Shown here piece after piece: positions 25,755 through 33,164 of a stretch of DNA of 64,000 bases. The notes under the pieces were generated by a model. The model was not told the DNA's origin and did not search any database. It saw nothing but the letters and a program-made list of their open reading frames with translations. Source of the stretch: Oscillospiraceae bacterium (lineage in GTDB: Bacteria > Bacillota > Clostridia > Oscillospirales > Ruminococcaceae); NCBI GenBank assembly GCA_016281125.1, contig JAEEIA010000040.1, forward strand, positions 1-64,000, given 5' to 3'. Position numbers and translations under genes: made by a program. How positions within the stretch are numbered: position 1 is the first letter of the stretch; each line of letters starts with the position of its first letter.

Positions 25755-25789
25755 AGCAGACTGTTCCGCAGGGAGCAGTCTGTTTTTTT
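25755..25789 (+). terminator. Intrinsic terminator of rplM-rpsI
   Basis: Stem CAGACTG-TTCC / GGAG-CAGTCTG followed by seven T. Confidence 0.92.
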
Positions 25790-25852
25790 GCGTATATTCC
25801 CGCACCGTTCTGCATATGCTATTCATAGCAATGATGAATGCGAGGTGCAGCT

Positions 25853-26329
25853 ATGAAAAAATGGAACTGGACGGAATTGCTGATTTCCGTGGTGCTGGCA
25901 GAGCTGACCGGCGGACTTTCGGCGCTGCTTGCGGGCATTGATTCCACATTTTACAGGGAGATCGTGCAGCCGCCGTTCGCCCCGCCGGGCGCGGTGTTTC
26001 CGGTTGTGTGGGCAATCCTGTATGCGCTGATGGGCATTTCGGCCTATCTGATCTGGCGGGAGGCGGACTTCGGTATGCGCCGCCGCCGCGCCCTGACGCT
26101 CTATGCGGTGCAGCTTGCAGTCAATTTTATATGGAGTATCCTGTTTTTCCGGTTCCGGCTGTTTGCGGCATCGGCGGTGACGGCCGTTCTGCTGGCGGTG
26201 CTGGTCGCGCTGATGATGATTCAGTTTGCAAAGGTGAAGCGCGCAGCGGCATGGCTGAATCTGCCGTATCTGCTCTGGAGCATCTTTGCCGCTTATCTGG
26301 CAGCCGGCGTCTGGGTGCTGAACGGATAA
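25853..26329 (+). CDS. TspO/MBR family membrane protein (158 aa)
   Basis: Five-helix membrane protein of the tryptophan-rich sensory protein family that binds porphyrins and similar ligands. Signatures seen are the PPFAPPGAVFPVVWAILYALMG segment (about 40-61) and the fourth helix NFIWSILFFRFRL. ATG at 25853 follows GAGGTG. It is a lone gene between the rpsI terminator and a bidirectional hairpin; the biological role in this organism is unknown. Confidence 0.92.
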   Translation: MKKWNWTELLISVVLAELTGGLSALLAGIDSTFYREIVQPPFAPPGAVFPVVWAILYALMGISAYLIWREADFGMRRRRALTLYAVQLAVNFIWSILFFRFRLFAASAVTAVLLAVLVALMMIQFAKVKRAAAWLNLPYLLWSIFAAYLAAGVWVLNG

Positions 26330-26333
26330 ATAA

Positions 26334-26348
26334 GGTATCGCTGTGCGA
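26334..26348 (+). repeat. Solo terminal repeat of the MITE-like element
   Basis: GGTATCGCTGTGCGA matches the left end of the element at 32414-32602 with one change, but no body follows, so it looks like a relic. Confidence 0.45.
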
Positions 26349-26420
26349 TGGTCTGTCATATGGACTCTGTTTCCATACCCTGCTTAAGGGCTGCTAGCAC
26401 ATAAGAATCCCGAAATAGAC

Positions 26421-26460
26421 AACAAAACAGGCGCTGACTGAAACGGTCAGCGCCTGTTTG
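26421..26460. terminator. Bidirectional terminator between tspO and the fusion gene
   Basis: Perfect 14-bp stem AAACAGGCGCTGAC / GTCAGCGCCTGTTT with T-rich flanks on both strands, between convergent genes. Confidence 0.85.
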
Positions 26461-26493
26461 CATCATAATAATAGTTTTGCGTCGGGGTGGATA

Positions 26494-29019
26494 TTACGCC
26501 GTCACAATGCTGTTTGCCTCGTGCAGATTCAGATAATCGACTGCTTCCTCGCGCATCTTGTATTTCAGAATCTTGCCTGCCGCGTTCATCGGGAACGCAT
26601 CGACGAAGCGCACATAGCGCGGGACCTTGGTCTTATCCATATGCGAGCGGACATATTCCTTGATTTCGTCCTCCGTGACGGATGCGCCCTCGTTCAGGAT
26701 GACGCATGCCATTGCCTCCTCGCCGTACTGCTTATCCGGCACGCCGATGACCTGTACGTCGCGGATATCCGGATGCGTGTAGAGGAAGTCCTCAATCTCC
26801 TTCGGATAGAGGTTCTCACCGCCGCGGATGATCATATCCTTGATGCGGCCTGTGATCTTGAAATAGCCGCTCTCCGGCAGTCTGCGTGCGAGGTCGCCGG
26901 AATGGAGCCAGCCGTCCTCGTCAATGACAGCGGCGGTTGCCTCCGGCATTTTGTAGTAGCCCTTCATGATATTGTAGCCGCGGGCGCAGAACTCGCCGTC
27001 CACGCCGTCCGGAACCTCCTCGCCGGTTTCCGGATCCACAATCTTGCATTCGACGCCGAAAATCGGGCCGCCGACGGTGTTGACGCGCGCTTCAATCGAG
27101 TCGGTCGTCTTGGACATGGTCGTTGCCGGGGATGCCTCGGTCTGACCGTAGGTGATGCAGATTTCCGGCATGTGCATCTTTTCAATGACCTCTTCCATGG
27201 TCTTGATCGGGCACGGCGAGCCTGCCATGATGCCCGTTCTCATGTGGGAGAAGTCGGTGCTCGGGAAGTTCTCATGTCCGAGCATGGCAATGAACATTGT
27301 CGGAACGCCGTGGAAGCAGGTGATCTTCTCCTTATTGATGCAGTTCAGACCCTTTCTCGGCGAGAATGCCGTGATCGGGGACATGGTGACGGCATGCGTC
27401 ACGGAGGCGGTCATCGCCAGCACCATGCCGAAGCAGTGGAACATCGGCACCTGAATCATCATGCGGTCCTCAGAGGACAGATCCATGCAGTCGCCGATGG
27501 CCTTGCCGTTGTTGACGACATTATAATGTGTCAGCATGACGCCCTTCGGGAATCCGGTTGTGCCGGAGGTATACTGCATGTTTGCGACGTCGTCCTTCTT
27601 GATTGCGCGGCGGCGGCGCTCGACCTCAGCCAGCGGCACCTCCGTATACTTTGCAACAGCCTCATCCCATGTATAGCAGCCGGGCTGCTTGCTCTCAATG
27701 GTAATGACATTTTTGAGGAACGGGAACTTTGCGGATTCCAGCTTGCCCGGCTCGGAATCGGTGATCTCCGGAATCAGCGTCCGGATAATCTCATTGTAAT
27801 CGGTACCCTTGTAAGCGTCGATCATAACCAGCGTGTGCGTATCGGACTGCTTGAGCACATACTCGGTTTCGTGGATCTTGTTGCCGGTATTGAACGTGAC
27901 GAGCACTGCGCCGATTTTGGTCGTTGCCCAGAATGTGATATACCATGCGGGCACATTGGTTGCCCAGATTGCAACCTTGTCTCCGGCACCGACGCCCATT
28001 GCGATCAGCGCGCGCGCAAAGGTATCGACATCGTCGCGGAACTGCGGATAGGTGCGGGTGTAGTCCAGCTCAGTATAGCGGAATGCATACTGATTCGGGA
28101 ACTGCTCGCAGATGCGGTCGAGCACATCCGGGAAGGTGTAGTCGATCAGGCGCTCCTTCGGCCACGGATAGAAGCCGTTGCCGCGGTTGCTGACCTGGAG
28201 CTCATGCTTATACTTGGTGTGATACTTGGACATGTAGTCTGCAAACTGCGGGAACACGACGGCTGCATCGGAAAGGCCGGGCATCCAGCGCTTGACCCAT
28301 TCCAGCGAGATAAAGCCGGTGTAATTGATACCGGAAAGTGCTGCCATCATGGCATCCAGCGGCAGGTCGCCTCTGCCCATCATCTCATAGCGGAGCACGC
28401 CGTCCTTGAAGGAACTGTCCTTCGTCTGCACAAACTTGATGTAATTGCCGAGCGTGGAAACGGTTTCCTCCGGCGATTCGCCGCCGTAGCGGTACGGATG
28501 ATGCATATCCCACAGCGCCGCGACATGAATGCTGCCGACCTGATCGAGCAGCTTTTTCAGGCGTTTGGTATCACTGAACACGCCGTTGGTTTCCACCAGC
28601 AGCGTCACGTCATGCTTTTCCGCCTCCGGAATCAGGGAGGTCAGCACGGAGGCGAGATAGCTGTCATCGACAACGCCGGTCACCTCGCCGTAGCGGTCGC
28701 CCAGCACGCGGACATACGGTGCGCCGACAGCCTGTGCCAGCTCCATACATGCGAGAAGCTCTCTGCGGTTCTGTGCTTCATTGTCCTGCTCGTTCAGGCA
28801 GCAGTTGGAGCTGATGCAGGGAATTTCCAGCTTGAGGGATTTCAGCTTTGCAACGGTTTTGGGGAGCATGACGCCGGTGAACGGCTTGCTGCGGAACGGA
28901 TCCGCGGGCAGACCGTAGCAGCGGAGCTCGATGCCGTCAAAGCCGAGGTCTTTTGCCATAGAGTATACATCCGGCCACTCAAAATCCGGACAGCCCAGCG
29001 TGGAAAAACAGATTTTCAT
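26494..29019 (-). CDS. TIM-barrel epimerase-like / acyl-CoA synthetase fusion (841 aa)
   Basis: Two enzymes in one chain. Residues 1-265 are a xylose-isomerase-like TIM barrel (MKICFSTLGCPDFEW, LLVETNG, ALWDMHHP, GFISLEW), as in sugar-phosphate isomerases/epimerases. Residues about 285-841 are an AMP-forming acyl-CoA synthetase of the FadD/ANL type, with the AMP-binding loop YTSGTTGFPKG at 483-493, TYGQTE, GWLHSGD, and catalytic Lys816 in NAAGKILK. The synthetase would activate a carboxylic acid with ATP and CoA; the substrate is not shown. Both parts look intact. ATG follows GGGAGG. The gene stands alone behind a 240-base leader with an upstream ORF and a terminator. Confidence 0.9.
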   Translation of the reverse strand: MKICFSTLGCPDFEWPDVYSMAKDLGFDGIELRCYGLPADPFRSKPFTGVMLPKTVAKLKSLKLEIPCISSNCCLNEQDNEAQNRRELLACMELAQAVGAPYVRVLGDRYGEVTGVVDDSYLASVLTSLIPEAEKHDVTLLVETNGVFSDTKRLKKLLDQVGSIHVAALWDMHHPYRYGGESPEETVSTLGNYIKFVQTKDSSFKDGVLRYEMMGRGDLPLDAMMAALSGINYTGFISLEWVKRWMPGLSDAAVVFPQFADYMSKYHTKYKHELQVSNRGNGFYPWPKERLIDYTFPDVLDRICEQFPNQYAFRYTELDYTRTYPQFRDDVDTFARALIAMGVGAGDKVAIWATNVPAWYITFWATTKIGAVLVTFNTGNKIHETEYVLKQSDTHTLVMIDAYKGTDYNEIIRTLIPEITDSEPGKLESAKFPFLKNVITIESKQPGCYTWDEAVAKYTEVPLAEVERRRRAIKKDDVANMQYTSGTTGFPKGVMLTHYNVVNNGKAIGDCMDLSSEDRMMIQVPMFHCFGMVLAMTASVTHAVTMSPITAFSPRKGLNCINKEKITCFHGVPTMFIAMLGHENFPSTDFSHMRTGIMAGSPCPIKTMEEVIEKMHMPEICITYGQTEASPATTMSKTTDSIEARVNTVGGPIFGVECKIVDPETGEEVPDGVDGEFCARGYNIMKGYYKMPEATAAVIDEDGWLHSGDLARRLPESGYFKITGRIKDMIIRGGENLYPKEIEDFLYTHPDIRDVQVIGVPDKQYGEEAMACVILNEGASVTEDEIKEYVRSHMDKTKVPRYVRFVDAFPMNAAGKILKYKMREEAVDYLNLHEANSIVTA

Positions 29020-29043
29020 AATGATACCTCCCAGTATCTGCGC

Positions 29044-29084
29044 AATAAAAAACGGTGTGAAGCCTGCTCAGACCTCACACCGTT
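29044..29084 (-). terminator. Attenuator-like terminator in the leader of the fusion gene
   Basis: Minus strand: AACGGTGTGA pairs perfectly with TCACACCGTT, then TTTTATT, ending about 25 bases before the ATG at 29019. It would stop transcription before the gene unless it is disrupted. Confidence 0.85.
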
Positions 29085-29117
29085 GATTATGCATGATTTC
29101 GGACTTTTCCGCATGTA

Positions 29118-29207
29118 TCATTCCGAAACGCCCGTGCACAACGAAGCAGGCCTGTGACAATCTGCCAAGACCGTAAGTCGAAGGACGAGCGTAAATACAT
29201 CGTACAT
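29118..29207 (-). CDS. Leader peptide uORF in the 5' leader of the fusion gene (29 aa)
   Basis: ATG at 29207 has an AAAGGGATG site 8 bases upstream and opens a 29-codon frame, beginning MYDVFTLVLRL and ending CTGVSE, that stops 34 bases before the terminator stem. The position between promoter and terminator fits a translated attenuation leader. The codons are Leu/Val/Arg-rich, without a strong single-amino-acid run. Confidence 0.45.
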   Translation of the reverse strand: MYDVFTLVLRLTVLADCHRPASLCTGVSE

Positions 29208-29263
29208 GGAAAACATCCCTTTCCGCCGGATACAGCAAGACCGTTCCGGCAACTGATAGCAAT

Positions 29264-29292
29264 ATTATAGCACACGCGACAGGGTTTGTCAA
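29264..29292 (-). promoter_or_regulatory. Sigma-A promoter of the fusion gene
   Basis: Minus strand: -35 TTGACA (29287-29292), 17-base spacer, -10 TATAAT (29264-29269). A second TTGACA lies 11 bases further upstream. Confidence 0.9.
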
Positions 29293-29437
29293 GGATTTGT
29301 CAATCTCCCGCGCAGATTTCGGCAGATTCAACAGTAATCCGTGCAGGATGCGTCTGCGTTTCAGCGAGATAAAGCGAAAAAGCCCTGCGCTTTTTTCGGC
29401 ATCCGGCACGGAAAGATAAAATAAAATCAAAATGATA

Positions 29438-29466
29438 TTGACTTTTTGTGCAGTTTCGTGTATAAT
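29438..29466 (+). promoter_or_regulatory. Sigma-A promoter of the DUF1508 gene
   Basis: -35 TTGACT (29438-29443), 17-base spacer, -10 TATAAT (29461-29466). The 145 bases between this and the divergent promoter show nothing else. Confidence 0.9.
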
Positions 29467-29530
29467 AGAGTCAGCGGCTGCGTTTGAATGTGATACAGCC
29501 GGAGATTTTGAAAACAGGAGGATCAAGGAA

Positions 29531-29902
29531 ATGGGCAAATATCTGATCAAAACGACCAAGACCGGGATCAAGTTTGATCTGAAGGCCGGCAACGGTGAGG
29601 TCATCGCAACCTCTGAGGTGTATACCACTGAGAAGGCATGCCGCGCCGGTATCGCAAGCGTGCAGCGCAATGCGCCGATTGCAGCGGTGGAAAACCAGAC
29701 GGTCGAGGGCTTTGCCAAGGAAAAGCACCCGAAGTTTGAGATCTACAACGACAAGGCAGGCGAATTCCGTTTCCGTCTGAAGGCAACCAACGGTCAGATC
29801 ATTGCGGTCAGCGAAGGCTACAAGGCTCTGAGCGGATGCATGAACGGCATCGAATCCGTCAAGAAAAATGCCGATTCCGAAATCGTGAAGCAGGAAGCAT
29901 AA
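29531..29902 (+). CDS. DUF1508 (YegP-like) double-domain protein (123 aa)
   Basis: Two tandem copies of the DUF1508 fold: residues about 8-52 (FDLKAGNGEVIATSEVYTTEKACRAGIASV) and 68-115 (FRLKATNGQIIAVSEGYKALSGCMNGIESV). Each has the FxLkAxNGxxIaxSExY...c..gI.SV pattern. Members are small cytoplasmic proteins of unknown role. ATG at 29531 follows AGGAGG. The next small gene lies 34 bases downstream, probably in the same transcript. Confidence 0.88.
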   Translation: MGKYLIKTTKTGIKFDLKAGNGEVIATSEVYTTEKACRAGIASVQRNAPIAAVENQTVEGFAKEKHPKFEIYNDKAGEFRFRLKATNGQIIAVSEGYKALSGCMNGIESVKKNADSEIVKQEA

Positions 29903-29936
29903 GCATTCTGTGATACAAAAATCTGGAGGTATTACA

Positions 29937-30227
29937 ATGGCACTGGATATTAAGGCTGAGATCGAAAAAATCATTGCGCAGGTGACCAAGGACGGTGACC
30001 TGAAAGAAAAGTTCATGAAGGATCCGGCAGCGACCGTCCGCGGACTGGTCGGCGATCAGGCGGATGACGATACCATCAAGAAGATCATCGAGATGGTCAA
30101 GGAAGCAATCGGCAAGAGCGGCGGCCTGAGCGGCCTCGGCGAGAAGATTACCGGCGTACTCGGCAGCATCCTCGGCAAGAAGGATGATGACAACGACGAC
30201 AAGAAGGAAGAAAAGAAGGACGAATAA
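29937..30227 (+). CDS. Small charged protein of unknown function (96 aa)
   Basis: ATG at 29937 has TGGAGGT upstream. Residues 1-60 are helical and charged (DIKAEIEKIIAQVTKDGDLKEKFMKDPAATVRGLVG), then a Gly/Leu-rich stretch (about 62-78) and an Asp/Glu/Lys tail of about 18 residues. The FMKDPAATV pattern resembles the short helical proteins sometimes found with peptide natural products, but this is weak and no other part of such a system is near. It follows the DUF1508 gene and is closed by a terminator. Confidence 0.7.
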   Translation: MALDIKAEIEKIIAQVTKDGDLKEKFMKDPAATVRGLVGDQADDDTIKKIIEMVKEAIGKSGGLSGLGEKITGVLGSILGKKDDDNDDKKEEKKDE

Positions 30228-30242
30228 TCCGCTGATAAGTGC

Positions 30243-30280
30243 CAAGCGCTTCGGGGAAAACCCGGAGCGCTTTGCCTTTC
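30243..30280 (+). terminator. Terminator of the DUF1508 unit
   Basis: Stem AAGCGCTTCGGG / CCCGGAGCGCTT (one G-U pair), loop GAAAA, followed by TGCCTTTC. Confidence 0.75.
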
Positions 30281-30340
30281 TCAGCGGAGAATCCGCATCC
30301 GGCAGTGCCTTTCAGACAGCCATAAAAAATTTGCGGAGCA

Positions 30341-30367
30341 TGTGACCAAACAGAAGGTTTTTCCGTC
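30341..30367 (+). promoter_or_regulatory. Possible autoregulated ECF-sigma promoter
   Basis: TGTGACC (30341-30347), a 16-base spacer, and CGTC (30364-30367) lie just before the sigma gene. The layout is that of ECF promoters (-35 AAC/ACC type, -10 CGTC). No sigma-A promoter is seen there. Confidence 0.5.
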
Positions 30368-30393
30368 TGTGGGTGTAAAGGAGGTCAGAACGC

Positions 30394-30957
30394 ATGACAG
30401 CAGAGGATCAGCGGCTGGTTGCTATGTTTGAGTCCCGGGACGAACAGGCAATCGCAGAGGCCGAAAAAAACTACGGCGGATTCTGTTACAGCATTGCCTA
30501 CCGCATTTTGCAGAATGTACAGGATGCGGAAGAATGTGTGAATGACGCAATGCTCCGTATCTGGAATGCAATTCCGCCTGCCAAACCCGACAGCCTGCGG
30601 GCTTTTGTCATCACACTGACAAGAAGGCTCGCACTTGACCGGTACGATGCGCACCGTGCGGCAAAACGCGGCGCCGGTCAGACGAATATCCCGCTGGAAA
30701 CGCTCTCCGGCAGTCTGACATCGACAGCGGACCCCGCGCGCACAGCAGAGCAGAAGATGCTCCGCGAGGCACTCGGCAGATTCCTTTCCGGTCTGCCGAA
30801 GGACACCCGCATCATGTTTGTGGAGCGTTACTGGTATATGCTGTCCGTGCGCGAGATTGCAGAGCATCACGGTGTCAGTCAGAGCCGTGTGAAAATGTCA
30901 CTGTCGCGCACCAGGAAAAAGCTGGAGAATTTTCTGATGGAGGAGGAACTGCTATGA
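30394..30957 (+). CDS. ECF-type RNA polymerase sigma factor (187 aa)
   Basis: Region 2 spans about residues 15-85 (YSIAYRILQNVQDAEECVNDAMLRIWNAIPP, FVITLTRRLALDRYDAHRA) and region 4 about 120-180 (LSGLPKDTRIMFVERYWYMLSVREIAEHHGVSQSRVKMSLSRTRKKL) with a clear helix-turn-helix. ATG has AAAGGAGGT upstream. It overlaps the next gene by ATGA, the usual layout of a sigma factor with its anti-sigma partner. The target genes are unknown; the partner suggests they concern surface or cellulosome functions. Confidence 0.92.
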   Translation: MTAEDQRLVAMFESRDEQAIAEAEKNYGGFCYSIAYRILQNVQDAEECVNDAMLRIWNAIPPAKPDSLRAFVITLTRRLALDRYDAHRAAKRGAGQTNIPLETLSGSLTSTADPARTAEQKMLREALGRFLSGLPKDTRIMFVERYWYMLSVREIAEHHGVSQSRVKMSLSRTRKKLENFLMEEELL

Positions 30958-32354
30958 ATGACAGAGAGCTTTACCGGCTGATGGAACTGATTCCGGAAGC
31001 ATACACAGAGGAAACTGCGGATTTTCTGAAAATACACAGCGCAGATGACTGTATGGCAAAGCCCGCACCGGTCATCCGGAAGAATACACAGGGGCTGCAA
31101 AACAACATCCTCTGGCGGATCCTGCTCCCGACCGGTGCTGCTGCCTGTCTGGCCGTTCTGGTTTTCGCGGGCATCCGGACCGGGCTGCATGAAAAGCCGG
31201 TGACAGAATCGTCCTCCGTACCCGAAATGACGGCTGTTGCTGCACAGACCGGAACGACGTCCGCGGAAACATCCCGTACCGAGGCAGCCGTACTGTACAC
31301 CGAAGCCGTCAAGCAGACTGTCGTTCGTCAGGAGCGTACCGCCCCGGTGCAGAGCGGAACAACCGCCGTGACAGCAACCGAAAGCCGGCAGTCCGCAGAC
31401 AGTGAACAGACAGTCGCCCGGACTGCGGCCGCGCAGGAAAAAGCAACTGAGCCGGCAGCAACTGCCGAACCCGCCCCGCAGCCTGACCCGCGCTATCAGC
31501 CGGGGGATGTCAATATGGACGGAACGGTGGATCTTTCAGACGCACAGATTCTTTATAAGGAGTATGTGGCCGTCGTCATTGAGGGCGGCGAAAGCATTCT
31601 GACCCCGCAGCAGATTGCGCTGGGGGATGTTTATCCGAATACGAAAGACGATAATCTGGATGTATACTTGGCAAGACTGCACGGTATAACAAGGCCTGAA
31701 GGAATAATCATGACAGACTATCTGATCAGCTATCAGGATTTCACTCTGATTATGGACTACCATACGTACAGTGTGGCGGGCTTTGACATGGGCGGCATGA
31801 ATGTGTTGGAATATGCCGCGTATCTCGGTCTGCCGCCGGAGGAACCAGAGCTCCGTTACGCCGGAGAAACCGTTACCATGCGGGGCGATTCGCTCTCGAA
31901 GGACAGCGTAACCGTCAGAAGCCTCGGCAGCTTTCCGGTCAGCACCGAAAGATGGGAGATGACATATGCTTCGGTGGAATCCTGCGGTGATTTCACGATC
32001 ATGTATGACGGCAAGGGCGACCTCGCAGGCCGCGGAGTCACCCTCTACGGTAGAATCAGTCAGGGAAAAAGGCATACGGACGAGTATTCGGAGGATTGGG
32101 AACGCAGCGCTGCGGATGGAGGCATGGAAAAACACGCTGTCGGTGACACGGCAGTTTACCTGGATCGGGATTCTTACGGCACCAGCAGCCGCCGGAACAA
32201 AGAAGCATCGTGCTATGATACCATAGCATTGGAGTGGAGAAACGGCGATTATCTGATATCCGTCAGTACACACAGTCAGGAACCGTTTGAAACGTATCCG
32301 GATGAGATTCTGGAGCAGATCATTGCAGATTTTGTTGTCATTCCGGCGAAATGA
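30954..32354 (+). CDS. Anti-sigma-like membrane protein with extracellular dockerin (466 aa)
   Basis: A cytoplasmic N-terminus of about 50 residues (MNDRELYRLMELIPEAYTEE) could hold the sigma factor. One membrane segment lies at about 52-75. A Thr/Ala/Glu-rich linker (80-180) leads to a dockerin-like domain from residue 184, with a canonical loop GDVNMDGTVDLSDAQILYKEYV and a degenerate second repeat (GDVYPNTKDDNLDVYLARL). About 220 further residues of unknown fold follow. The layout matches RsgI/anti-sigma proteins, whose outer domains sense polysaccharides; a dockerin in that place is unusual. The role as anti-sigma is inferred from gene order and topology. It ends before a hairpin and a MITE-like repeat. 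Confidence 0.75.
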   Translation: MNDRELYRLMELIPEAYTEETADFLKIHSADDCMAKPAPVIRKNTQGLQNNILWRILLPTGAAACLAVLVFAGIRTGLHEKPVTESSSVPEMTAVAAQTGTTSAETSRTEAAVLYTEAVKQTVVRQERTAPVQSGTTAVTATESRQSADSEQTVARTAAAQEKATEPAATAEPAPQPDPRYQPGDVNMDGTVDLSDAQILYKEYVAVVIEGGESILTPQQIALGDVYPNTKDDNLDVYLARLHGITRPEGIIMTDYLISYQDFTLIMDYHTYSVAGFDMGGMNVLEYAAYLGLPPEEPELRYAGETVTMRGDSLSKDSVTVRSLGSFPVSTERWEMTYASVESCGDFTIMYDGKGDLAGRGVTLYGRISQGKRHTDEYSEDWERSAADGGMEKHAVGDTAVYLDRDSYGTSSRRNKEASCYDTIALEWRNGDYLISVSTHSQEPFETYPDEILEQIIADFVVIPAK

Positions 32355-32369
32355 ATACAATAAATATAA

Positions 32370-32397
32370 GGGGCGCTGATGTAATAATCAGCGCCCC
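32370..32397 (+). terminator. Hairpin after the sigma/anti-sigma operon
   Basis: Perfect 11-bp stem GGGGCGCTGAT / ATCAGCGCCCC, 16 bases after the stop, without a clear T-tract. Confidence 0.6.
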
Positions 32398-32413
32398 ACA
32401 GCTTGTAGAAAAA

Positions 32414-32602
32414 GGTATCGCTGCGCGAGGATTCATAATGAGGGCTCTGCCCTCAAGCTCCTGCTGGGGATATATCCCCAGACCCCATTTTGTATATAAA
32501 TGACGAAGCTGCGAACTTATCATCAAAGTGGGATTCCAAAGGGATAGTATCCCTTTGGCGGGTTTGGGCGGAGCCCATTATCAATCATCGCGGAGCGATA
32601 CC
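32414..32602. repeat. MITE-like element with terminal inverted repeats
   Basis: The 189-base element is bounded by GGTATCGCTGCGCGA (32414-32428) and TCGCGGAGCGATACC (32588-32602), inverted at 14 of 15 positions. Inside are four short hairpins (GAGGGC/GCCCTC, GGGGATATATCCCC, AAAGGGAT/ATCCCTTT, GGGCGGAGCCC). A degenerate copy is at 7184-7360. It carries no ORF. Confidence 0.75.
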
Positions 32603-32606
32603 GTTG

Positions 32607-33164
32607 TCACAGCACGGGTGTTCCCGCCTGCCAGGTGCGGTATACAGCACCGTCAATCGTTTTCCACGTAAACACGCCGTTTTCCAGAGCTATATAACTG
32701 TTTTTTGAACCGTCCTTCGGGATTGACACGGAGCCGGGATTCAGGCAGACATGCCCGCCGGCCTCCGCGCAGAGCGGCACATGCGTATGCCCGTACAGCA
32801 GAATATCCCCCTGCCGCAGCTTCGGCAGATTGTCCGCATTCCAGACATGTCCGTGCGTTGCGAAGATCTGCACGGCGCCCTCGGAAATCAGCGCGTAATC
32901 CGCAAGCACCGGGAAATCCAGCACCATCTGATCGACCTCCGCCTCGCAGTTGCCGCGCACACAGAGAATGCGGTCAGCCAGCGGATTCAGCAGCGAAATC
33001 ACCGTTTTTGGCGCATATTCCTGCGGCAGATCGTTGCGCGGCCCGTGATAGAGCAGATCCCCGAGCAGCAGCAGACGGTCTGCCTGTTCTGCGGCAAAGC
33101 GCTCTGTCAGCAGTCTGCAAAAATGCGCAGAGCCGTGAATATCCGATGCAATCATCCATTTCAT
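32607..33164 (-). CDS. yfcE: YfcE-type metallophosphoesterase (185 aa)
   Basis: Calcineurin-like phosphodiesterase. Metal ligands are visible as SDIHGS (7-12), GDLLYHG (about 35-41), GNCE (about 71-74) and GHTHVP (about 125-130). The family hydrolyses phosphodiesters; the physiological substrate is unknown. It starts inside the stop of the GyrI-like gene (ATGA overlap) and is last in a three-gene operon. Confidence 0.92.
   Translation of the reverse strand: MKWMIASDIHGSAHFCRLLTERFAAEQADRLLLLGDLLYHGPRNDLPQEYAPKTVISLLNPLADRILCVRGNCEAEVDQMVLDFPVLADYALISEGAVQIFATHGHVWNADNLPKLRQGDILLYGHTHVPLCAEAGGHVCLNPGSVSIPKDGSKNSYIALENGVFTWKTIDGAVYRTWQAGTPVL

Noticed and set aside
26458..29157. An 899-codon open frame on the plus strand opposite the TIM-barrel/synthetase gene
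   Set aside because: It mirrors the codon pattern of the real gene, has no ribosome binding site and no recognisable protein features. The minus-strand protein has clear enzyme motifs along its whole length.
29937..30227. The small charged protein as a RiPP precursor with its Gly-rich stretch as core
   Set aside because: There is no modification enzyme, protease or dedicated exporter nearby, and the acidic-basic tail does not look like a core peptide.
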